Source: Holophagae bacterium
Lineage (GTDB): Bacteria > Acidobacteriota > Holophagae > Acanthopleuribacterales > Acanthopleuribacteraceae
Length of the DNA: 64,000 nt
Direction: 5' to 3'
NCBI GenBank assembly: GCA_029263455.1
Contig: JAJCXM010000001.1
Location: 124,001-188,000 of the forward strand
Of the stretch, positions 44,044-51,610 are shown one piece after another. Position 1 is the stretch's first letter; each line of letters begins with the position of its first letter. A program made the position numbers and the translations under genes. Below the pieces are notes generated by a model that searched no databases, was not told where the DNA came from, and was given only the letters and a program-made list of their open reading frames with translations.

Positions 44044-44714
44044 CACACGCGACCGTGCTCCAACTTGCCAAGAAGGACTGGGACTTATGGCGAAACATCG
44101 TTTTTCTGTACGCCATCGGAAGCATCATTGGTCTAGTGGTCTTAGCTTACCCAAGCGAATTGGCCTTTTATAGCGGCAGTGTTTTGATGATCACAGCCCT
44201 GGTGGCTAGTGGCATCCACCTGATCATGGTTAGCGTTATCAACGAACGAAAGCTCAAAACTCTGCCCTTAATCATGAGCTTACCAATTACGGTTAAGGAC
44301 TACACCTCGTCAAAGATGCTGGTGAACTTATTGATGTTCACCGTTGTTTGGGTTGCGGTGGTGGCCGGGACAATCATCGTCACGCTCAGCCGCGAAACCA
44401 TCCCCAACGGCCTAATCACCATTATCGTTATCCTCACGCTAGAAATTTTCATTGCCTACTGTCTCATCCTGGCCGTAGCCATGATTACCGAATCAGAGGG
44501 TTGGACGATTGCGACCATGGTCATGTGCAATCTCTTTCTTAATTTGTTTCTTTTTATGACTGCCAAAATACCAGCCATAGGCAATCACCTAACCGATTCC
44601 ACTGCCGTCTGGAGTCCAGAGGCGCTGCGTTTGATTGCTGTTGAGCTCTTAATGGTTGCAATAATTCTGTTTGCGACGTACTACCGACAGTCAAAAAAGA
44701 CAGACTTCATGTGA
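44040..44714 (+). CDS. ABC transporter permease
   Basis: This membrane protein is about 224 aa with six hydrophobic segments. It matches ABC-2 type exporter permeases in size and in the motif INERKLKTLPLIMSLPITVKDYTSSKM between helices 2 and 3. It overlaps the ATPase gene stop by 4 bp (ATGA at 44040); ATG 44034 in the same frame is an alternative. It forms the third gene of the GntR-ABC operon and is convergent with the M28 peptidase gene. Confidence 0.85.
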   Translation: MTHATVLQLAKKDWDLWRNIVFLYAIGSIIGLVVLAYPSELAFYSGSVLMITALVASGIHLIMVSVINERKLKTLPLIMSLPITVKDYTSSKMLVNLLMFTVVWVAVVAGTIIVTLSRETIPNGLITIIVILTLEIFIAYCLILAVAMITESEGWTIATMVMCNLFLNLFLFMTAKIPAIGNHLTDSTAVWSPEALRLIAVELLMVAIILFATYYRQSKKTDFM

Positions 44715-44723
44715 CGTCAGCTC

Positions 44724-45698
44724 TCACTTTTCAAGCGATTCACACAAATAGTAGAGGCCTTCACATACTTGGGCTAAACGCTGAAAGTCCAAAGTGTCCA
44801 CCGTATCACTCGCTTGGTGGTAGTGATCATTACGGTAAAAGGCGGTATCGGAAAGTAAAACCGCATCTAATCCTAAAGCCCAAAAATTCAAGTGGTCGGA
44901 AAAATCCACGCCAGGAAGTGCGCGTGGCGCATTGATTGAATGAATAGGAAGCTCGGACGCTTTCATGGCGTATTTGACCCGCTGTGTGGAGGAGCGATTA
45001 GTCAAATGCCCCGTTACCACCAAAAAGTCGCCGCGATTTCCATACAACACATTCATGCCAGGGATAGGGTAACTTTGAGAATCTGGTTCATCACTGAAGT
45101 AACCCACACAATCCAAAACGATGGTTAACGAAAGATCGCGCTCCAGCATGCGCTTTGCGAGCGTCACACTGCCCATGTGTTCCGTCCTGAAATAGGGCGG
45201 CTCTTCAAGACTCACAAACGCCAACTCAACAGTATGATCCCAACCAGGCTTATGTAGCGCCATGAGTTCAGCCAACTCCATCAGTGCCGCCACGCCACTC
45301 GCATTGTCGTCAGCTCCTGGGAAAGGGCTACACACATCTATATGTGCGACAAATAGGATGGTTGGCGCCTTCTTCGACCCGTATCGGGCCACTAAGTTGG
45401 GGTATGAAGTAACGCCGACGACGTGATCATGTCGCTCCACTTCAAATCCTAGCTGACCCATGCGGATTTGGATTCTTTCTGTCGCCTCAAACAATCTTTC
45501 ACGATTCAGATAATCGCGAGGCGCATTTGCGTCCGCCAACCAAGCCACTTGATCCCGCAAACGCACGGGGTCAGCCGTGACCTGGTTGCTCGGCACGAAC
45601 ACTTTCCCCGAAGGTGAAGTGACCCAGAAACGCACAAAATATAGGCCGCACCCAAAAGCAAGAATCAGTAAGCAAATAATTCGCCATCGAACTCGCAT
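44724..45698 (-). CDS. M28 family metallopeptidase, membrane-anchored or exported
   Basis: This 324-aa zinc aminopeptidase-like protein has an N-terminal hydrophobic segment (about 6-25) that suggests export or anchoring. Metal motifs are HIDVCSPFPGADDNASG (His and bridging Asp, about 118-134), SLEEPPYFRTEHMGS (the catalytic Glu-Glu pair), DCVGYFSDEPDS, and SDHLNFW near 288 (third His). The set matches the M28 fold. The peptide or acyl substrate is unknown. No ribosome site is obvious before the ATG. Confidence 0.82.
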   Translation of the reverse strand: MRVRWRIICLLILAFGCGLYFVRFWVTSPSGKVFVPSNQVTADPVRLRDQVAWLADANAPRDYLNRERLFEATERIQIRMGQLGFEVERHDHVVGVTSYPNLVARYGSKKAPTILFVAHIDVCSPFPGADDNASGVAALMELAELMALHKPGWDHTVELAFVSLEEPPYFRTEHMGSVTLAKRMLERDLSLTIVLDCVGYFSDEPDSQSYPIPGMNVLYGNRGDFLVVTGHLTNRSSTQRVKYAMKASELPIHSINAPRALPGVDFSDHLNFWALGLDAVLLSDTAFYRNDHYHQASDTVDTLDFQRLAQVCEGLYYLCESLEK

Positions 45699-45883
45699 AA
45701 ATACTTAGACGAACAAACGCGCCGCAAAGCCTAAATTCAACTTCGCCAGCCCTCTCATGGCCCAAGACGCTACTTAATGCGATCGATATGACGAAAATAA
45801 ATGACGAATGTTTTGCATCATCATGACAACTTCACCGGCTCCATAATGCACGATAACGACATCCAGCAGCAGAGGGAATTGAC

Positions 45884-46237
45884 ATGTTAACCATGAAGAC
45901 ACTACGCAAAACTCACGTCTATTTGGGATGCCTTTTTGTGCCTATGATCTTTATGTACTCTTTGAGCGGGTTATGGCAGTTACTAGAATTCCATGACCTA
46001 CCATACCTATCAAACATCACAAGCTGGCACACCCAAAGGCCATTGAAACAAGGAACGTCGTTCACGGGTCCCGCTGTAGCGTCTCTAGGAGTCTTGTTCT
46101 CCATATCGCTGATGACCATGACAGCGCTCGGCGTTAGAATGGCCATCAGCATAGACAAACGAAAACGCATGGTAATCTGGCTGCTGGTTTTGGGCGTCGT
46201 TGTCCCAATTGCCGCTGCACTGATCTCCATGAATTAA
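45884..46237 (+). CDS. Small membrane protein, PepSY-associated TM type
   Basis: This 117-aa protein has three predicted membrane segments (about 10-30, 62-82, 96-114). LRKTHVYLGCLFVPMIFMYSLSGLWQ resembles the first helix of PepSY-associated TM proteins, which are usually far longer, so this may be a minimal or truncated member. The ribosome site GAGGGAATTGAC precedes the ATG. It is divergent from the M28 peptidase and convergent with the PKD-propeller gene. No function is assigned. Confidence 0.55.
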   Translation: MLTMKTLRKTHVYLGCLFVPMIFMYSLSGLWQLLEFHDLPYLSNITSWHTQRPLKQGTSFTGPAVASLGVLFSISLMTMTALGVRMAISIDKRKRMVIWLLVLGVVVPIAAALISMN

Positions 46238-46318
46238 GTGGCTTGAAAATGTACTCTGTGGTTTCTCAGAGAGCCCAAAAGGCACAACGTCCTAAGGGCA
46301 TTCCCAATATCCGCTAAA

Positions 46319-48424
46319 TCACTTCGAGAACTGGATCCGAATCGACCTCGATTCAATCAAGCATCCATTGCTTCCCGCACTAAAAGGCACGCCGCCATAA
46401 TGGTTGACTGTTAATAGCCCTGGCGTATTCGTCTGATTGGGGATCGTCCATTGCAGCCCGTCACGGCTCTCCAAAATAGATGCCCAAGTTGGCTCAACAT
46501 TCACGGGCGGTCGGTAATAGCTGCCGGCATCAGCAACGGCAACGAATTTCGTGCCCGTCCAAGTAATATCACGCAATGGAAAAGCAGGTACATCAACCGT
46601 TTGCCATTCACCACCATCCAAAGAACTGAGAGCCATAGCTCGCTCGGGCTGCCAATGGTGGTTGTTCCCTACTACCACCCACAAGTTTGCTTTGTAACTA
46701 AAGGCCGAGGCATAAAAGTATTCAGGCATGGTTCTCATGCTCCAGTTCCCATCCTCATAACACCAAAGTTCACTGGCATAATATTCAGTCGCCGCGAGTA
46801 GCCACAGTTTGCTGTCAACGATTAGGGCATCCACAAATCTAAGCTGCGCCGGCGTCGGCAGCACTTCCCATTGCCCAGCCATCTCGACGACCAAAAGTCC
46901 ATCAACACCATACGTATAGGTTTTAGACCCATCCGAGACGCCACCAAGAATTAGTGAATGTTCGTCGTTCCACACCTCGTGCCAATCGGTCTGGTCACGC
47001 TCCCAAATAGTCGCTGCTCCCAAGCGATTGCCCAACGCCCAAATCGATGTACCTCTTACGAGCGCACGCACGCTCATCGTGGGTTCGACTATTGAAACTC
47101 GCCAAGGATCATGTGGCTGTTCACGTTCCATAACAGTCCCTTCCCCGCCGGCCAGCCAGGAGCCGTATTCATCTGATCCTGAGGAGGTTAGGGGGACTGA
47201 GGGACGTGGTTCTGGATCATGATGACGCCAGGTCTTGCCATCCTCACTCCATAGAACTAGTCCATTTTCGGCCACGGCCACCCAGCCATCGGAGCCCCAT
47301 ACAACGCCCAATATCGAGTGCTCCGTTACCGGTTCCAGATGGGTCCATAGAAGGCCGTCCTCGCTGTAGGCTATCATTCCGTCTCGGCCAACCGCTACAA
47401 ACATGTCGTCGCCAAAGACAAGATCATGGACCGTCTTTTTTGTACCTGATCCTTCCAGCCATGTCCCGTCGGCTTGCAAAGTCGCGAACCTGCTAAGGGC
47501 GGAAACGATAACGCCGTTACCTGAAGCAAGTTGACCAAGAGAAGAGGAATAATCCAACTCATGGTGTTGCCACTCAAGGCCGTCACTGCTGGTCCAATCC
47601 GAATGACCGGGGTTCCCTATCCGCGACCCGGGAAAGTATCCAGATGCGCGAAACATCGTTCCATCCCAAATCACATCGTGATAAATGCTGCTGCTGACAG
47701 CGACCACTCGTTGCCATACCTCGCCATCGAAACTCTGAAGGATTCTTCCATAACCAATCGCCACGTACACGCCCGCATGATGTACGATGCCATGGAGAGA
47801 ATTAGGCAGATAGGCCAAAGCACGCCAATCCAAGCCATTAGTGCTTTGCCAAACCACGGCATAATTAGAGAATGTGCCCAAGAAATAGAGTGAGTGAGAT
47901 CCGACGGCGAGGTAGCGCGCACCATCCCAAATCACATCGTAAATACGTTCTGGTCGACTAAACGGTGCTTCACACCAACGCCTGCCATCCTCACTAAATA
48001 GAATCACGCCCCGTTCGCCAACCGCTACAAATCCCGGTGCTCCAGCGGTTACGGCAAGCAAGTCGAGACCGGTCCACTCCGCGTATGGCCAATACCAATC
48101 CTGATCACACGACTCATCTAGGTTAACCGTGATTTCTTGTCTAATCGTTTGATGATGCCAGCCGCTCTTAATCCTAACTGTCACCTCATACAAACCACGT
48201 TGGTTGTATCTATGGCTTGGGTTTCTTTGTTGTGAAGTCCAACCGTCTCCAAACTGCCATTGGACCGTGTCTACGGCCGCTTCACGGTCGGATGCGACAC
48301 TGAATCGAATCGTTGACCCAAGCTCTTCCGTCACCAGCCTAAACCCAACTATGGGAACGGCGACTGTATCTGAATCGGTGTCACCCAATAATGTGACAAG
48401 TTGAATCAACCAAAAGCAAATCAT
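46319..48424 (-). CDS. Secreted PKD-beta-propeller protein
   Basis: This exported protein is 701 aa from ATG 48424, with a very strong GGGAGG 7 nt before it. Residues 1-16 are a signal peptide (MICFWLIQLVTLLGD). A PKD domain follows at about 30-105 (VQWQFGDGWTSQQRNPSHRYNQRG). The rest is a series of BNR/sialidase-like propeller strands (VAVGERGVILFSEDGRRW, WQSTNGLDW, AYSEDGLLWTHL, LVLWSEDGKTWRHH) with the S-x-D-G-x-x-W motif repeated at least eight times. No catalytic set typical of sialidases is visible, so a binding role is likely. The longer frame to 48487 is rejected. Confidence 0.75.
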   Translation of the reverse strand: MICFWLIQLVTLLGDTDSDTVAVPIVGFRLVTEELGSTIRFSVASDREAAVDTVQWQFGDGWTSQQRNPSHRYNQRGLYEVTVRIKSGWHHQTIRQEITVNLDESCDQDWYWPYAEWTGLDLLAVTAGAPGFVAVGERGVILFSEDGRRWCEAPFSRPERIYDVIWDGARYLAVGSHSLYFLGTFSNYAVVWQSTNGLDWRALAYLPNSLHGIVHHAGVYVAIGYGRILQSFDGEVWQRVVAVSSSIYHDVIWDGTMFRASGYFPGSRIGNPGHSDWTSSDGLEWQHHELDYSSSLGQLASGNGVIVSALSRFATLQADGTWLEGSGTKKTVHDLVFGDDMFVAVGRDGMIAYSEDGLLWTHLEPVTEHSILGVVWGSDGWVAVAENGLVLWSEDGKTWRHHDPEPRPSVPLTSSGSDEYGSWLAGGEGTVMEREQPHDPWRVSIVEPTMSVRALVRGTSIWALGNRLGAATIWERDQTDWHEVWNDEHSLILGGVSDGSKTYTYGVDGLLVVEMAGQWEVLPTPAQLRFVDALIVDSKLWLLAATEYYASELWCYEDGNWSMRTMPEYFYASAFSYKANLWVVVGNNHHWQPERAMALSSLDGGEWQTVDVPAFPLRDITWTGTKFVAVADAGSYYRPPVNVEPTWASILESRDGLQWTIPNQTNTPGLLTVNHYGGVPFSAGSNGCLIESRSIRIQFSK

Positions 48425-48963
48425 GAATTTCCTCCCTCGACTAACGAAAAGTGCAAATCCATTGCCAGCGCACAACTGGCCTTTCAAATAAGCCCTTATT
48501 CATTGTGCCCAGTCGCCCAAACGGGATCGACAAGCAATAGCGCCAGCAGCAATTTCCTCCCTCAAATTGGGTTCACAGCGACATGGCGAATGATGAAGAG
48601 GTTAAGACTTTTCTTCGTCATCTTGGATGGAGATTCACTGATGGGCTTCTTGTCCAAACTATGTAAGCAACGCAGGCCATCGTGATCAATACCATTAAGG
48701 TTGGCCTGCCCAAAACGCGCTCCAATTTTCCGGAGCAGACGCTTATACTTCAATAGCCAGAGGGGTACGCTTAAATTGGAGAGATTGAGGCGCATATCCA
48801 AAGCCCTACAACCAACATGGCACTTCCAAACGCATACCTTTCAATGCAATAAAAGAACCAAGAGTCCGCCCATGGATAGGATCATCGATCGGGGTTGTGT
48901 TGTATTATTCGAAATCCATGAGGAAGTATCATATTCTCACCAGGATTAGCTTCAAAGCCGAGG
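48425..48963. other. Intergenic region with a short repeat and a possible 18-codon ORF
   Basis: This is a 540-bp gap before the DUF2784 gene. It holds one copy of a 33-bp repeat (48497-48529). On the reverse strand, GAGGGAGGAAA followed by TTG 48552 opens an 18-codon frame, MLLALLLVDPVWATGHNE, which looks like a signal-peptide fragment. The same GAGGGAGGAAATT sequence forms the ribosome site of the propeller gene 120 bp later, suggesting a tandem duplication of a gene start. The rest shows nothing recognisable. Confidence 0.4.
48497..48529 (-). repeat. 33-bp dispersed repeat, copy 1
   Basis: It is 27 of 33 identical, without gaps, to the copy at 49388-49420. Read on the reverse strand both copies encode a peptide ending in the same way (DPV-x-AT-x-x-NE-stop), with TAA here and TAG in the other copy. 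Confidence 0.5.
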
Positions 48964-49371
48964 TTGCTTTTTGTGGGTGATAAGTTGACTCAGCTTGGGC
49001 CAAAGACGAGATGGTATGGATATGCAGCAGATTCCGTCTTAGCCCTTCACTTGCTTATCTCGGTCTATGCCGTTTTTGGAGGGTTACTCACCATTTTGGA
49101 ACCCTCAAATGCCTTATTTCACATCCCCCTTGTGGCCTGGGTGGTCATTGTCAACCTAGCCAGTTGGGTCTGTCCCTTGACACCTCTAGAGCAGAAATTG
49201 AGAATATTGGCCTGCAAGAAAACCTATCGAGAATCATGGACCCAACATTACATTGCGCCGCTTGTTCGCCCCTTAGGAATGCCGAGGAGACTGGAGTTAG
49301 TCGCCGCATTTTCCACCTTGTTCGTAAACTTGTTGATATACACTTCCTGCTACCTTTATAAAACCACCTGA
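48964..49371 (+). CDS. DUF2784 membrane protein
   Basis: This 135-aa membrane protein matches DUF2784: ADSVLALHLLISVYAVFGGLL (first helix), then PLVAWVVIVNLASWVCPLTPLEQKLR with the family motif W-x-CPLTPLE, and HYIAPLVRPLGMPRRLE. About three transmembrane segments are present. The start codon is uncertain: TTG 48964 gives the full frame and GTG 48973 is possible; neither has a clear ribosome site. The function of the family is unknown. Confidence 0.82.
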   Translation: MLFVGDKLTQLGPKTRWYGYAADSVLALHLLISVYAVFGGLLTILEPSNALFHIPLVAWVVIVNLASWVCPLTPLEQKLRILACKKTYRESWTQHYIAPLVRPLGMPRRLELVAAFSTLFVNLLIYTSCYLYKTT

Positions 49372-49387
49372 CCAGGAGACACTCCTC

Positions 49388-49420
49388 TATTCATTGCGGT
49401 CAGTGGCCCGAACGGGGTCG
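49388..49420 (-). repeat. 33-bp dispersed repeat, copy 2
   Basis: This is the partner of 48497-48529. On the reverse strand it forms the end of an open frame reading Q-I-T-P-C-Y-G-D-P-V-R-A-T-D-R-N-E and TAG. It lies just past the DUF2784 gene, so the two copies bracket that gene. No longer open frame is attached. Confidence 0.5.
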
Positions 49421-49499
49421 CCGTAGCATGGCGTGATCTGTGTTTTCAAAACCTTCGAGCCTCTGACTCTTGGCGCACTGACAAAAAGCAAGAAACGTC

Positions 49500-50423
49500 A
49501 TGTCGCGCAATCGCCTTGTTCCTATAATGCAGATCATGACGAACGTAGCCGCCCACGAAACGACGCAGTCGATCACGCACTTGTTACCCATCCTTGTGCA
49601 TATCCAGAATCACCTGGACTTAGATTTATCGCTCACTAACCTCGCTCAACGTGCTTGCTTCTCTGACTTCCACTTCCATCGCATGTTCAAACAGCATGTA
49701 GGTGAAACATTAAAAAGCTATACCCAAAGGTTGAGATTGGAACGCGCCGCGTTCCACCTGCACTTGCATAGCTCCAACGTTACCGAAATCGCATTTGAGA
49801 TGGGTTTTAGCAACCCCGAAACATTCAGCCGTGCCTTCAAACGACGATTTGGGATGGCGCCTAACCATTATCGACAATCAACCTTCCCTACTTCGCCCCA
49901 GGAAACGCCTAAGAACGCGATTAACGCATTCACCCAGCAATACCAACTCTCTCAAACCACGGTCAAACCACTAAAGAGCATTCACCTCGCATTTATCCGT
50001 AACACCGGACCCTACGTGGACGTCGATCCGGGCCTTTTCGACGAGTTATTGACATGGCGCACAAGGCACCAAAAGGAATCGTTACCCACGCAACTGATCG
50101 GCATCGGCCACGATGCGCCTGGCATTACGCCCAACCATCAGCTGCGCTTTGACGCTTGTCTGCACGTTCCGTATCCGTTCCAACCGCAAGGCAGGGTTGC
50201 ACATCAGTTATTACCAGCCGGTGACTACGCAGTCACCACCTACATAGGGCCCTTGGGGCAAACATTGGTAGAAGCCTATGTGCAAGTTGGGCAGCAGTTG
50301 AGAGAGCTGAGAAACATCGAGATCATCGGCCTACCTGTCATAGAAATCTATCGCGAGACCCGCATAAACCCGGAATACGGCCTCAATCATACGGACATTT
50401 GCATCCCCGTTAAACGCCTCTAA
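49500..50423 (+). CDS. AraC family regulator with GyrI-like effector domain
   Basis: This 307-aa regulator has an N-terminal pair of AraC helix-turn-helix motifs (about 35-135; LSLTNLAQRACFSDFHFHRMFKQHVGE, VTEIAFEMGFSNPETFSRAFKRRFG). A GyrI-like effector-binding domain occupies about 155-307 (LKSIHLAFIRNTGPYVDV, LPAGDYAVTTYIGP). It is the Rob/MarA-type arrangement with the DNA-binding domain first. The effector domain binds small hydrophobic ligands. The SRPBCC gene follows at 27 bp and is probably co-transcribed. Confidence 0.9.
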   Translation: MSRNRLVPIMQIMTNVAAHETTQSITHLLPILVHIQNHLDLDLSLTNLAQRACFSDFHFHRMFKQHVGETLKSYTQRLRLERAAFHLHLHSSNVTEIAFEMGFSNPETFSRAFKRRFGMAPNHYRQSTFPTSPQETPKNAINAFTQQYQLSQTTVKPLKSIHLAFIRNTGPYVDVDPGLFDELLTWRTRHQKESLPTQLIGIGHDAPGITPNHQLRFDACLHVPYPFQPQGRVAHQLLPAGDYAVTTYIGPLGQTLVEAYVQVGQQLRELRNIEIIGLPVIEIYRETRINPEYGLNHTDICIPVKRL

Positions 50424-50450
50424 CTCACGCCAAAACTTAGGAGTCCATAG

Positions 50451-50993
50451 ATGAAAATTTTTCTCATCGGCATCGCTATTCTCGCATTATTAGTCGGCTT
50501 GGCAGCGCTCATCAGCGGCTTGCTGAACAAGACATGCCACTACGAAGTACAAACCACGATAAAGGCCACACCCAACCAAATATTCCCATTTCTGACTGAA
50601 ACCACCTACCTGAAACAATGGGTAAGTGGTCTAGTGGACAGTCAAGTCATTCGCGGCAGCGGTACCGAACCTGGCGCTGTGGCGCTCATGACCATCAAGG
50701 AAGGTGATCGCATCATGAAAATGGAGTCGGAAGTATTAGAGGTGGTCGCGAATAAAAGACTAGTCGTAAGACTGACCTCTTTGGATGGGCCCAAATATCA
50801 GGGCGTTTCAAACTACCAACTGCAGGAAGAGAACGGACAAACACGATTGACGGCCAATATGGACTTCGAACTAGGATCCTTCTTCCTACGCGCCATGGCC
50901 CCGCTCTTCAAAATGATCGGCAACAAGAATTTATGCTCTGATTTCGACAAGCTCAAAAAGCTGGTTGAATCGAATCATGCAAGCACACTGTGA
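50451..50993 (+). CDS. SRPBCC family protein with N-terminal membrane segment
   Basis: This 180-aa protein has a hydrophobic segment at about 2-22 (KIFLIGIAILALLVGLAALI). The rest is an SRPBCC (START-like) fold: YEVQTTIKATPNQIFPFLTETTYLKQWVSG, then SQVIRGSGTEPGAVALMTIKEGDRIM. The fold forms a pocket for hydrophobic ligands. Together with the AraC-GyrI gene 27 bp upstream it may sense or bind a lipophilic compound; this is inference from pairing only. The start ATG follows AGGAG. Confidence 0.82.
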   Translation: MKIFLIGIAILALLVGLAALISGLLNKTCHYEVQTTIKATPNQIFPFLTETTYLKQWVSGLVDSQVIRGSGTEPGAVALMTIKEGDRIMKMESEVLEVVANKRLVVRLTSLDGPKYQGVSNYQLQEENGQTRLTANMDFELGSFFLRAMAPLFKMIGNKNLCSDFDKLKKLVESNHASTL

Positions 50994-51056
50994 TTTACCG
51001 ATTCACGCATAGGCCCGGTGACAACTTGGCCAATAACCGCTGCGTATCCGGTTCGA

Positions 51057-51407
51057 CTACTCCGGAACGCGATGATCGACGCCGTCCATTTCAACTAGGC
51101 CCATCGGATTACCTGCTGGGTCGCGAAAAAGGCCCAAAACGACCACGCCAGGAACCTCGAATCGCGGCACGTCGATGGAGCCACCAGACTCTTCGATGAG
51201 CGACAATGTCGCGGTTACATCAGGTACCCCAATATAGACGCGTTTCTCGGCCGGGTCTTTGCGGATCGCTCCTACAAAAGGCGATACAACGGAAACAGTG
51301 AATTGTCCTGCCTGATCGAATTCCCACTCAAAGATCGATGCATAAAATTCTTTAAGCGCTTTGTCATCAGGGCCAGCGATGTCAAAAAACACGATGGGTT
51401 GTGCCAT
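51057..51407 (-). CDS. VOC family protein (glyoxalase-like)
   Basis: This 116-aa vicinal-oxygen-chelate protein comes from ATG 51407, preceded by AAAGGAG. Family features are VFFDIAGPDDKALKEFYASIFEWEFD (first beta-alpha unit), KRVYIGVPDVTATLSLIEESGGSI, and FRDPAGNPMGLVEMD at the C-terminal metal edge. The size is a single VOC module pair. The substrate is unknown. The longer frame to 51530 is rejected because it lacks a ribosome site and family sequence. Confidence 0.85.
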   Translation of the reverse strand: MAQPIVFFDIAGPDDKALKEFYASIFEWEFDQAGQFTVSVVSPFVGAIRKDPAEKRVYIGVPDVTATLSLIEESGGSIDVPRFEVPGVVVLGLFRDPAGNPMGLVEMDGVDHRVPE

Positions 51408-51610
51408 TACATTCTCCTTTGAGGTTGGCTTGATTCTATCAAAGACAATGCCTGTCAAGTCAGCCCAACCGGGTTGGACCCAACCATCATCCGTAGCCAT
51501 GAAGACTACTGATGACGGTCCACTAGGCACAGATTAAGTAAACGCCCAACTAGGGGCAGGTCGCAGCGTTTAAACAGTTGAGCTTAGGTTCAATCTACCC
51601 GATACTCTAA

